Below are positions 44,034-51,894 of a stretch of DNA of 52,044 bases, one piece after another. The notes under the pieces are model-generated. The model saw nothing but the letters and a program-made list of their open reading frames with translations. It ran no database searches and was not told where the DNA came from. The stretch lies in NCBI GenBank assembly GCA_017556705.1, contig JAFYMG010000018.1, positions 1 through 52,044 on the forward strand. Direction: 5' to 3'. Each line of letters opens with the position of its first letter. The first letter of the stretch is position 1. The translations under genes were made by a program, and so were the position numbers. Origin of the DNA: Paludibacteraceae bacterium (GTDB lineage Bacteria; Bacteroidota; Bacteroidia; Bacteroidales; Paludibacteraceae).

Positions 44034-45149
44034 TTAGGCTCTACCTACGCGGAATTGTTTCCAAAACTCGTCCGTTTCCGTGTGCTGAACAGCCGATGCA
44101 GGGTAGTTCTCGAGGAACCAGGTCCAGAATTTGGTGACATCTATCTTGTCTTGCAGCATCTGCTGCCTGCGTGCTTGATATACGGCGCGAGCGTCGGGCA
44201 GCGCTAGAATCTCATCTATTCTTTGATACAAAGTATCCGCATCGCTGGAATGGATGCCGTTGGTCAGATGATATACATGCTCTAGCTCTTCGAGCACGCT
44301 AATCTTCTTTTGCCCCACAAAATCGTTGAAGCGCAGGCATGGTGTGCCTAGCATACAGGCCTCTACGGCCATTGATTGGCTGTCACCAATATAGAGCGAA
44401 GCGAAGGCTAGAAGATGATGGATATCTAGAGGGTTGATACGCAGGCGATATTGCTCGAACTCTTGAGGTAGAGGAGCTTCTGAGGTGATAAATACTCGTC
44501 CGTGTTGCTTAAGCTTATTGATCACTTGTTGTGCCACCTCCTGACTAAATCCGTTGACTCCCACATCATGATGCGCCGATAGTTTAGCAAAGCGAATGAT
44601 GAAATATGGCGACTCATCCACTGGGAAATACTGCTCTACCACCTGCTTGTCTGGTGTAAAATAATCGGGATGTAGATAGGTCAGTTTCTGATAGCCTGCA
44701 TAGCCAATTTTCTTCTTATTCCATTTCCCCGCATCGCAGACATAAGGGCATACTACATTGCTGTAGAAAGGGAAGAACATCTTAGCATAGAGTTTGATAA
44801 TGCTATAATCATCTTCAAAAAATTCAAACGAAGGTATATTGCACATCTTTCCCACATAGGCTAACACGCCATCCGAACCAACCAATAGGTCTGGTTTTTC
44901 CTTACGGGTTATCTTATATACTTCTACAATCTTCTCTATGAGTGATACCCCCAGTCCCACCATTCCCCATTTCTTAGGACGATCCTTCACCTTGTAAAAT
45001 GGCAGTTGGGCATCAATGCATAGTTGCTCCAATACATCTTTTGGGCGTATTACATTCACCACCTGATGTCCATGTGCTTGCAGGTTGTCAATTGTGTACC
45101 TGAACATATGGAAATGCGCAGGGTGGCTAATCATAAATAGTACTTTCAT
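44034..45149 (-). CDS. DUF354 protein, glycosyltransferase-like
   Basis: 371 residues. Matches DUF354: MISHPAHFHMFRYTID start, LLVGSDGVLAYVGKM, YAGYQKLTYLHPDYFTPD and YIGDSQSMAVEACMLGTP. The fold is GT-B and related to UDP-GlcNAc 2-epimerases; a glycan role is likely. Next to DegT-like and FemAB-like genes on the same strand (50 bp from the first). Confidence 0.87.
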   Translation of the reverse strand: MKVLFMISHPAHFHMFRYTIDNLQAHGHQVVNVIRPKDVLEQLCIDAQLPFYKVKDRPKKWGMVGLGVSLIEKIVEVYKITRKEKPDLLVGSDGVLAYVGKMCNIPSFEFFEDDYSIIKLYAKMFFPFYSNVVCPYVCDAGKWNKKKIGYAGYQKLTYLHPDYFTPDKQVVEQYFPVDESPYFIIRFAKLSAHHDVGVNGFSQEVAQQVINKLKQHGRVFITSEAPLPQEFEQYRLRINPLDIHHLLAFASLYIGDSQSMAVEACMLGTPCLRFNDFVGQKKISVLEELEHVYHLTNGIHSSDADTLYQRIDEILALPDARAVYQARRQQMLQDKIDVTKFWTWFLENYPASAVQHTETDEFWKQFRVGRA

Positions 45150-45202
45150 ATAAATTCTTTTACTTTAAACTCTAAACTGTAGGCGCACTGCGCCGTCCTC
45201 TA
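45150..45202. repeat. Single variable-hairpin unit giving the DegT stop codon
   Basis: Minus strand GTTTAGAGGACGGCGCAGTGCGCCTACAGTTTAG is a variable-hairpin unit (GGCGCAGTGCGCC). The TAG of its GTTTAG is the stop codon of the upstream gene at 45200-45202. Confidence 0.65.
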
Positions 45203-46228
45203 AACTTGTGCTAGAGGCACATATGTCGGAATCATTATCAATTCTTTTGTCAATCTTTCAGTCATTGGGCATTGTCCTTCCGTATAGCCAAATTGCTTTG
45301 CCCATTCTATTGCACGAGCAAAATGAGTAGCTGATTCAACGCCACGATTGGCTAAGTACTTTGATAGGCCAATAGTATCTTTGGTTCTAGCGATCGCCAT
45401 AAACGCATTTTCGCCATACCATACGCTATCGGCTAGTCCCTTGCTCATCAATGTGTCCTCGATCTGCTGCGCATTGGCTCGCTGATGGTGTATCTGCTCT
45501 GTGATTGTAGGCAATGCTTGCTGATATATGCGGCTTACCCCTTTAGCCATGCGGCGTAGCGCCACCGCCTCGCGGCATGTCGCTTTGCCTCGATGGTTTT
45601 TCATTCGGCGTGTGAATAGTCCGTATATCCATGGGATATGCATCCATGCCTTAGCCAACATGGTTATAAAGAGCTTTAGTTCTTGACTTTTGCTATAGCT
45701 AGGTAGTGTAGCATATTGTTGTTGGATAGATGCTGGGTATTGATCACTATTTACCCATAATAGGCCTCCTGCTCCCAAAGCAGGCATCTTCCCTTGGTTG
45801 ATGCTATAGACAGTGAAATCACCTTCAGTAGGTAGTCCATAGCCATGCGCATTATCCACAATGATGATGGCGTTAGGTTGGGCTATGCGAATTGCCTCTA
45901 TATCATTGTGTATGCCAAAGAGGTTGGTTACTACGATGGCATCCAGTTGCAATCCCGCTAGATGCTGCACATCCATATGCAGATCCTCTGTCACATCCAC
46001 GAATATTGGTGTGCATCCACTCTCAACAACGGCATTAGCCACGGTATGGCAATTGTATGCTACTACCCCTACACTACCGCCCTCTGGCAATGCTGCACGC
46101 AAGGCCATCACGATACCCGAGCGGGCATGATTGAGTAGGTACTCCCCTTTAGCAGGAGCATATGCCTGACCGAAGCAGAATGCCCATTGGTTCTTCAGCG
46201 GAAACGATATATTCAGTCGAGGTATCAT
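45200..46228 (-). CDS. DegT/DnrJ/EryC1-like PLP aminotransferase
   Basis: 342 residues. PLP fold: VAYNCHTVANAVVESGCTPI, VTNLFGI, VDNAHGYG (PLP-binding Asp) and NQGKMPALGAGGLLWV with the Schiff-base Lys in NQGK. Related enzymes aminate nucleotide sugars in surface glycan synthesis. The C-terminal half is divergent, so a non-standard substrate is possible. Confidence 0.82.
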   Translation of the reverse strand: MIPRLNISFPLKNQWAFCFGQAYAPAKGEYLLNHARSGIVMALRAALPEGGSVGVVAYNCHTVANAVVESGCTPIFVDVTEDLHMDVQHLAGLQLDAIVVTNLFGIHNDIEAIRIAQPNAIIIVDNAHGYGLPTEGDFTVYSINQGKMPALGAGGLLWVNSDQYPASIQQQYATLPSYSKSQELKLFITMLAKAWMHIPWIYGLFTRRMKNHRGKATCREAVALRRMAKGVSRIYQQALPTITEQIHHQRANAQQIEDTLMSKGLADSVWYGENAFMAIARTKDTIGLSKYLANRGVESATHFARAIEWAKQFGYTEGQCPMTERLTKELIMIPTYVPLAQV

Positions 46229-46242
46229 TTGTGATCAACAAA

Positions 46243-47471
46243 TTATCTTTTCAATATATGTTTTATTTTCCGATACTGCCGTTTTAACCATGGTAGAATG
46301 TTGACTAGCCATTTATGCTTCGCGAAAACAATGCGTGGAACATATTCATATGTAGTTCCAAATTTCAACTTATATTCTGCCATTCCACAGAAATTCAACA
46401 AGCCACCTCCTCGTTGATTCAATAGTCGCATCGCTTCCCAAACCATTAGTTCATTTGGACTATATTTTTGATAGTATCTATAACTAGCTCCTGTCCAATA
46501 AGAACATTGCCCCTTATCAAGGCAGAATATACCAGTCGACATGATTTGTTCAATTCCATCTTGATCTTTACCTAGTACCTCTAGCATGATAACTCTATTT
46601 GGGAAAAGTGATTCACAAAGGGCTAACATTCTATCGGCACGTTGAGAAACGCTAGGACGATCCCCATGTCTATCACAAACATCTTTTAACTGTTCATAAT
46701 GGACATGTACAAATTCTTTTATCTCATCTAATTCAGTTATTTCCTTAACATACAACCCACTTTTTTTAGCTTTATTTATCCTATATTTGCAAGAAGTATA
46801 ATGAAATTGCTTCCAAATATCTTCATCAGATGTGTTTACTGCCGCACATAAAGTGGGACGAATAGAGTATTCTATCCCTAATTGTTCTAAAATTTCATGC
46901 TTGAATTCATCAATAGGTATCCATGTCGGGCTTGTTCGTCGTAATTGCCAATCATCCACTTGTAAAACTTGTGCAATCCCTTCTTAAATAACCAGTTTGC
47001 TAATGCCTTATAAATAGCTAATCGGTTCTCTTCGGAAATTGGAGTTTGCATGCAAAGTCCCTGCGTATATGTTCCGACCCCTTCTTGTGGGGCTACTATA
47101 AAACGAATTCCAACACCTAATTTTGCACCGATAAAATATCCTTTAAGTTTATTGTCTTCCTTTACTTCAACAATAAATGGTTTACAACCGATACGTTGCA
47201 AGTAGGTAATCCATTCTCTAGAATGATAACATGTAGAATCATAAGATTTCTCAATAAAATTCCAATCGACTTGCTCAAAATTAATGACATTAAAGCTATA
47301 CATATCTATTGATTCTTTTGAAAGGAAATATGAAGATTTATACAAGCCCAACAATGCTAACATTTTATATACACCAGCATTTGTCAACTTCTCAAAAGCT
47401 GCTCCACACATATTTTTTGCTATCTCTTTATATCTCCTTGAATACAACACTAATTGCATCGTTCCATCCAT
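46243..47471 (-). pseudogene. FemAB/GNAT-like transferase gene broken by a 1-base frameshift
   Basis: Two overlapping frames (47471-46887 and the frame through 46959-46243) together make one FemAB-like protein. The first ends ANWLFKKG, the second continues IAQVLQVDDWQLRRTSPTW. They join if one G is added at the GGG at 46978-46980 (minus strand; C3 on plus). N-terminal part: HSREWITYLQRIG and TYTQGLCMQ; C-terminal part: CKYRINKAKKSG, STGIFCLDKGQCSYWTGASY and NFCGMAEYKLKFG. Such proteins add amino acids or acyl groups to cell-wall or glycan precursors. Real mutation or sequencing error cannot be decided here. Confidence 0.8.
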
Positions 47472-47478
47472 ATAAATT

Positions 47479-48528
47479 CTATTTCTTTAATAATTTTACT
47501 CCAATTTTTCCTATCCAATATAGCAATGGTTTGCGAACACAGAGAAAGCGTCCGTGTTCTACCAATTCGCCACCGAACTCGGCTTTAAAATCACGCACGC
47601 CATATGGTTGATCAGGTTTACCTGCACCCATCATATCAAATACTTTATACCCATTATCCGATGCATATTTCATACCGACATACTTGGTTACTGAGGATGG
47701 ATGGATATTGCGGAACATTCCATCTTTACCACAAGCATACCATTCATAAACTCCATGATTCTTTAATATCATGCAAATTGAACCTCCTACGACCTGATTA
47801 TTATACATAACCAACAGATATTTACATGATGGCATGTGATACAATCGCTCAAAGAATGACCATGGTTGTAGTGGCATTTTTACCTTTGTACGATATAGGT
47901 CTTGCAACACGGCATAGTATTCTTTCACTTGTTGCAATGTAGGCTTTAATTCTACTTCAACACCATCTCTATAGGATAGACGGATGTATTTACGTCGGTG
48001 TTTGCCAATGTTGTTTTCTATTGTTTCCCAGGGTTGAGTAGTATCCACGTGGAAATTCAAATGCGGCTGGTAAGCGAAGCCGGAATTTCGAAACACTTCT
48101 TTCCAGCGACTGTAGTCGTGGAAGTTGCGTGTTTCAAAATAGATCGGGCTGAGCCCTGTAGATCGCTGCGCTGTAGATCGTCCTGCGGACTGTAGATCGC
48201 TGCGCTGTAGTTTCTTCACAGCGTCGAGCAATGCGGCTACTTCTTCGGCGGTTGCATCTTCAGCGAGCAGCGGACCGCCGATGATGATGGCGCGACGAGT
48301 AAAGAACTGTTTGATTCTGTTCTTTTCTTGTGTTATATACCCTACGCAGACAGCACAGAGTGCATTGTTATGTTCGATAGCGTAAGCAAACGGCTCCATC
48401 TCCTCTGGATTAGACGCATAGAACTCATACGCCTCTGGCGTCTGGAACCAAGTAGCAGTTGGAGAACTCTGAATGAGTTCATTCCATTGCTGTGGGTCTA
48501 TATCGGGGTATGTTAGGAGTTGTATCAT
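47479..48528 (-). CDS. FemAB/GNAT-like transferase
   Basis: 349 residues from the ATG at 48528 (MIQLLTYPDIDPQQWNEL); an ATG at 48543 is also possible. Paralogue of the broken gene downstream (7 bp gap). WFQTPEAYEFYAS start, NIGKHRRKYIR and GVYEWYACGKDGMFRNIHPS plus GAGKPDQPYGVRDFKAEFGG are typical. Likely acts on lipid-linked or nucleotide precursors of surface glycan. Residues about 107-126 (DLQSAGRSTAQRSTGL) come from a variable-hairpin array in the DNA at 48154-48210, inserted in frame. Confidence 0.85.
   Translation of the reverse strand: MIQLLTYPDIDPQQWNELIQSSPTATWFQTPEAYEFYASNPEEMEPFAYAIEHNNALCAVCVGYITQEKNRIKQFFTRRAIIIGGPLLAEDATAEEVAALLDAVKKLQRSDLQSAGRSTAQRSTGLSPIYFETRNFHDYSRWKEVFRNSGFAYQPHLNFHVDTTQPWETIENNIGKHRRKYIRLSYRDGVEVELKPTLQQVKEYYAVLQDLYRTKVKMPLQPWSFFERLYHMPSCKYLLVMYNNQVVGGSICMILKNHGVYEWYACGKDGMFRNIHPSSVTKYVGMKYASDNGYKVFDMMGAGKPDQPYGVRDFKAEFGGELVEHGRFLCVRKPLLYWIGKIGVKLLKK
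48154..48210 (-). repeat. Variable-hairpin array inside the FemAB-like gene
   Basis: TGTAGATC linkers joined to GCTGCGC, GTCCTGCGGAC, GCTGCGC: three small hairpins with different stems. In frame. Confidence 0.85.
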
Positions 48529-48590
48529 AATTTTCTTTAACATAAATACGCTTCGCTTGCGCTTGCTACAAAAATATTCAAAAATCATTG

Positions 48591-48652
48591 ATCATATTTT
48601 GTTTTTGCATATAAGAAGCAGCTCGCTGCTTAGGTATGCAAAACAAAATGAT
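48591..48652. repeat. Compound hairpin A
   Basis: ATCATATTTTGTTTTTGCATA pairs with TATGCAAAACAAAATGAT (one bulge), and inside AAGCAG pairs with CTGCTT. No T-run after it in either direction, so not a simple terminator. Confidence 0.7.
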
Positions 48653-48673
48653 TGTTTTCATTGTTAATTAAAT

Positions 48674-48726
48674 TTTTTGTTTTTAGTCACCAATGCGAGA
48701 CGCATTCATTTGACTAAAAACAAAAA
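48674..48726. repeat. Compound hairpin B
   Basis: TTTTTGTTTTTAGTCA and TGACTAAAAACAAAAA form a perfect 16-bp stem, with an inner AATGCG/CGCATT stem. Same two-level design as hairpin A, 21 bp away. Confidence 0.75.
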
Positions 48727-48790
48727 GATTAGTTCTCTTGATTTTTAATTATTTATGTAGGCTTCAAAGATGCCGCATTTTTGTTTCAAA

Positions 48791-49918
48791 TTATTTAGAT
48801 CGTAACCAATATGCCATAAATAGGTCATACACAGAATATATACCTTGTTCAAGGGTAACAAAATCTTTTTCTAGTAATCCACGCATGGCAGATTGCACCG
48901 TACTCGCCGATTGTAAACTATACTTCTTTACAAACGCAGCAGATGTAATGCTTTTAGTCGGACCATTCTTTGCCAATGCGATTAATACCATTTTCTGTTT
49001 CTCAGGCAAACGGAATAAAATTTCTTCGTAACTATATGATTGAGTTTTTAATATATACTCCAATGCTTCTTCCACTTGCTCAGCATCACAAGTTTCGCCT
49101 GGAGGAGTAGCAGCATACATCGTGTTAAATAGTTTCTGAGTGTACCACGTCACTCCTTTGCTAAGCTGATAGACTGCATCTGTCACCCCATCACTCAGGT
49201 TACGTCCTCCTTCTGCAAATAAGTTTTTTGCAAAAACATCGTAATTAGCCATGTCTATACTTCCCAAGTGCATTACAGACACACTTTGATAAAATGGTCG
49301 TGAGGCGTTCATAAACATCGCACTCATGGTATGCCGTTGACTGCCAGCAAAAATAAATTGCGCATTATGACATTGCTGTACGTAGGTACGCAATTTAGCC
49401 TCAATATTTTTCTCGGGGAAGGTATTAATCTGCTGAAATTCATCGATTGCCACAATACATGGTTTGTCAGCAAGTTCGAGATATCGGAATATTTCCTCCA
49501 AAGTAGCATCTCCCTCTTGTATGTCTCCTACTTGCACATTGAATGATGGCTCTCCCATTGGCGAGAAACTAATACCCGGTTGCAACGAACGCATCGTATC
49601 CCAAAATCGCTGCAGTGCACGCGCGCCATAGGGTTTGAGTCGCGTAAGTATTTCACGACTCAATTTATGAAGCAATTCGCGCAATGATTGTGTGTCGTAG
49701 ATATCTATAAAGAAAGTATAATATTGCTCTTGTATATTGGGTTGGTTGAAGTAGTGATGAATCAGTCCACTCTTGCCCATACGTCGTGTAGCTACTAGGG
49801 CTACATTATTGCCATTGGCTATTTCTTGCTGCAATTGCGCTATCTCTTGCTTTCGATCGCAGAAATAGCGAACTCCTTCATACCCACTAATCACAAACGG
49901 ATTGACTTGCGCTTTCAT
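48791..49918 (-). CDS. Archaeal-type AAA ATPase with C-terminal winged helix
   Basis: 375 residues. N-terminal YFCDRKQEIAQLQQ, Walker A ATRRMGKSGL (43-52), Walker B CIVAIDEFQQI, sensor FIFAGSQRH, and a C-terminal winged helix (about 305-370, KYSLQSASTVQSAMRGLLEK). This family (ATPase_2/DUF234-like) is widespread, mobile and of unknown role; members often sit in accessory regions. Own promoter. Not part of an obvious operon with the polysaccharide genes. Confidence 0.87.
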   Translation of the reverse strand: MKAQVNPFVISGYEGVRYFCDRKQEIAQLQQEIANGNNVALVATRRMGKSGLIHHYFNQPNIQEQYYTFFIDIYDTQSLRELLHKLSREILTRLKPYGARALQRFWDTMRSLQPGISFSPMGEPSFNVQVGDIQEGDATLEEIFRYLELADKPCIVAIDEFQQINTFPEKNIEAKLRTYVQQCHNAQFIFAGSQRHTMSAMFMNASRPFYQSVSVMHLGSIDMANYDVFAKNLFAEGGRNLSDGVTDAVYQLSKGVTWYTQKLFNTMYAATPPGETCDAEQVEEALEYILKTQSYSYEEILFRLPEKQKMVLIALAKNGPTKSITSAAFVKKYSLQSASTVQSAMRGLLEKDFVTLEQGIYSVYDLFMAYWLRSK

Positions 49919-49968
49919 ATTTTATTACTTTATAATTATTAAAACATAATAATTTTACAAATCGGCTG

Positions 49969-49999
49969 CAAAATTACTAAAATTCTTTTAATTATGCAA
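49969..49999 (-). promoter_or_regulatory. Promoter of the AAA ATPase gene
   Basis: Minus strand TTG (49997-49999), 20 bp, TAATTTTG (49969-49976). Confidence 0.75.
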
Positions 50000-50023
50000 A
50001 TGTTTTGTGTTTTTTTGTGTTGT

Positions 50024-50090
50024 GCGCCCTCCTTAAAGTCATTAAGGTCATTAAAGTCCTTAAGGTCGTTAAGGTCGTTACTAGGGCGCT
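50024..50090. repeat. GGCGCC-bounded CCTTAAGGT array, intergenic copy 1
   Basis: GCGCCC, then nine-base units (TTAAAGTCA, TTAAGGTCA, TTAAAGTCC, TTAAGGTCG), then GTTACTAGGGCGC. First of four copies within 1.4 kb. Confidence 0.8.
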
Positions 50091-50104
50091 AGTACGATCA
50101 AACG

Positions 50105-50656
50105 CTAGAATCCTCGTTGCTGCTTTCTGACTCGGTACATGCGCTCGGTGAATCCGCCTTCAGCGAGGAAGTCTTTCTCCAAGCGCTCTAACTGTTTAAA
50201 AAGCAAATAATCTGCTTGATAAATCAGCACGATTACCATATTTGCTATCACTTCTGCCGAACGGCTTGGACAAAGAGCCATAAAGAACTCTGCATCGTTA
50301 TGCTTTTTACCCAAATCTCGCATATCTTGCCATTCCACAGATTGCTCAGCCCATTGTTTCAAGCCGCGTGTGCGTAGATAATCACGATAATCCTCCAATA
50401 ATTCTTGCAAACTGGCTTTAGCCACATTGACTAGTTTTATCTCTGTTTTCTGCGAGGTAGCCGAAGCAGCACATCCCTCTATGATGTTCTGCTTACCGCT
50501 TCGAGCCGCTTGTACCATTTGGTCGATGGTGCGGTCTCCCTTTTGCAGAAATCGCTCGCAAAAGTAGTATGTCATCTCGTAGATGACTTCTGCTTTCTGA
50601 TAAGAGAGCAGCTTTTGATAATTACCTCTGCGAGGTATGAGTCGTTCTTGTTCCAT
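50105..50656 (-). CDS. Four-helix-bundle suffix-type protein
   Basis: 183 residues. QKAEVIYEMTYYFCERFL, DQMVQAARSGKQNIIEGCAA and ASLQELLEDYRDYLRTRG match the four-helix-bundle/S23-like family with a longer C-terminal suffix (IANMVIVLIYQADYLLFKQL). Function unknown. Flanked on both sides by CCTTAAGGT arrays. Confidence 0.85.
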   Translation of the reverse strand: MEQERLIPRRGNYQKLLSYQKAEVIYEMTYYFCERFLQKGDRTIDQMVQAARSGKQNIIEGCAASATSQKTEIKLVNVAKASLQELLEDYRDYLRTRGLKQWAEQSVEWQDMRDLGKKHNDAEFFMALCPSRSAEVIANMVIVLIYQADYLLFKQLERLEKDFLAEGGFTERMYRVRKQQRGF

Positions 50657-50700
50657 GATGTTTTATTCTAGTGCGGCATAGCCGCTGTTGTTATCCTTGT

Positions 50701-50737
50701 GGCGCCGTCATTAAGGTCCTTACTACGATTTGGCGCC
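50701..50737. repeat. GGCGCC-bounded CCTTAAGGT array, intergenic copy 2
   Basis: GGCGCC (50701-50706), two short units, then TACTACGATTTGGCGCC (ending 50737). Its last GGCGCC directly follows the TAG stop of the glycosyltransferase gene on the minus strand (TAGGCGCC). Confidence 0.8.
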
Positions 50738-51771
50738 TACCCCAGCGATTGGTAAATCGCCATCAATCGCTCCGCTACTTGGTCGTTGCTGAGGCCCATC
50801 TCCAAGATGCGCTGGCGGCCATTGGTCTTGCCCTCGTAGGCAAGCGCTTTCTGGAGTGCCACGGCAATATCTTTAGGTTCGCGCGTACGCACGACATAGC
50901 ACCCCTCTAGCCCACTCACGCGCTCAGCTACATCGCCCACATCCACGCTCACGATCGGGCATCCGCATGCCATGGCCTCTTTGATGACCTGCGGACTGCC
51001 TTCGGTCTTGCTGGTCAGGAGCAGGCAGTTGGCTGCGCACATCCAGAGATTGACCTCTGCGCGGCTGAAGCCGCGGAGCTCCTGTAATCTAGGAGCGCCC
51101 TCCTTAAGGTCCTTAAGGTCTTTAGGGTCCTTAAGGTCGTTACTGCGATTAGGCGCTATCTTCATCACCGCTTCTTGTGCCAGCGGCGCATCTTTCACAG
51201 CGTTGTCAAACGCGCCTGCAAAGAGCACTATTTGGGCGTGCTCTTCCAGCCCAAGTACTGCGCGGGCTTCGCTACGCGAAGCTAATTGGTCGTCGGTGAG
51301 GTTCACGCCGCAGGGGAGGAGCGTATGTTTCCCTGTGGCGCCCTCCTTAAGGTCCTTAAAGTCCTTAAAGTCCTTAAGGTCACTGCTAGGGGCGCCCTCC
51401 CCAAGGGCAAGCGCCACATTTCGCGCGGATACAAAGATATTATGCGCGCTTAGGCGCATGGCTATCTTGGATAGGCGCAGGATATTGGGCTTATTGATAT
51501 CGCTGCCGTGGTAGGTGGTCACTACGGGTATGAGGCGCTGCAGGTTGGCCAGCAGGCCGCTTAGGCCGTAGTGGGCGTGCACGATATCGGGGCGCTCAGC
51601 GCGGATAAGGCGGCGGAGCGCGGGCAGCTCACGCAGATAGCCCATGATGCCATGGCCAGTGACGCCATAGCGGATGATCTGCACGCCGCAGGCCTGAAGA
51701 GCAGCGATCTGCTCCTCGATAAAGGGCGCGAAGCGGCCACCTTTGTCGGATGCCAATACTAGTATTTTCAT
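50737..51771 (-). CDS. GT4-type glycosyltransferase with two repeat-derived inserts
   Basis: 344 residues from the ATG at 51771 (MKILVLASDKGG). GT-B fold: HAHYGLSGLLAN, TTYHGSD, LPCGVN and the nucleotide-sugar motif EGSPQVIKEAMACGCPIVS (about 257-275). Residues about 126-146 (SDLKDFKDFKDLKEGATG) and 208-227 (NDLKDPKDLKDLKEGA) are translated CCTTAAGGT arrays, in frame, in loops before the LLPCGV strand and in the C-terminal domain. The stop codon TAG adjoins a further copy. Sugar and acceptor unknown. Confidence 0.88.
   Translation of the reverse strand: MKILVLASDKGGRFAPFIEEQIAALQACGVQIIRYGVTGHGIMGYLRELPALRRLIRAERPDIVHAHYGLSGLLANLQRLIPVVTTYHGSDINKPNILRLSKIAMRLSAHNIFVSARNVALALGEGAPSSDLKDFKDFKDLKEGATGKHTLLPCGVNLTDDQLASRSEARAVLGLEEHAQIVLFAGAFDNAVKDAPLAQEAVMKIAPNRSNDLKDPKDLKDLKEGAPRLQELRGFSRAEVNLWMCAANCLLLTSKTEGSPQVIKEAMACGCPIVSVDVGDVAERVSGLEGCYVVRTREPKDIAVALQKALAYEGKTNGRQRILEMGLSNDQVAERLMAIYQSLG
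51094..51157 (-). repeat. CCTTAAGGT array inside the glycosyltransferase gene, copy 3
   Basis: AGCGCC and GGCGCT at its ends form a 6-bp terminal inverted repeat. Inside: CCTTAAGGT x2, CTTTAGGGT, CCTTAAGGT, CGTTACTGCGATT. In frame with the gene; encodes NDLKDPKDLKDLKEGA. Confidence 0.85.
51337..51396 (-). repeat. CCTTAAGGT array inside the glycosyltransferase gene, copy 4
   Basis: Exactly 60 bp from GGCGCC to GGCGCC (20 codons). Units CCTTAAGGT, CCTTAAAGT x2, CCTTAAGGT, CACTGCTAGG. In frame; encodes SDLKDFKDFKDLKEGA. Confidence 0.85.
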
Positions 51772-51851
51772 TTTTCTTTGGATATGATTTAACGACAATT
51801 AACATCAATTAAATCAACAATTATCATCAATTATTTTCAAATGTTATTTAT

Positions 51852-51894
51852 ATCTCCTGTTCGCTCACGAAATCTTATTAATCTTATTTTAATC
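51852..51894 (+). repeat. Structured element S5, outer block only
   Basis: ATCTCCTG, mini-hairpin region TTCGCTCACG, AAATCTTATTAATCTTAT match the outer block of S2-S4. The inner block is not seen before the window ends. Confidence 0.5.

Noticed and set aside
46243..46959. Separate 238-residue gene starting at GTG 46959
   Set aside because: It lacks the N-terminal half of the fold, which is present in the overlapping frame; one frameshifted gene explains both.
48674..48726. Intrinsic terminator of the AAA ATPase gene
   Set aside because: The stem is strong but no T-run follows on the minus strand (it ends in AAAAACAAAAA), so it was listed as a hairpin of unknown role.
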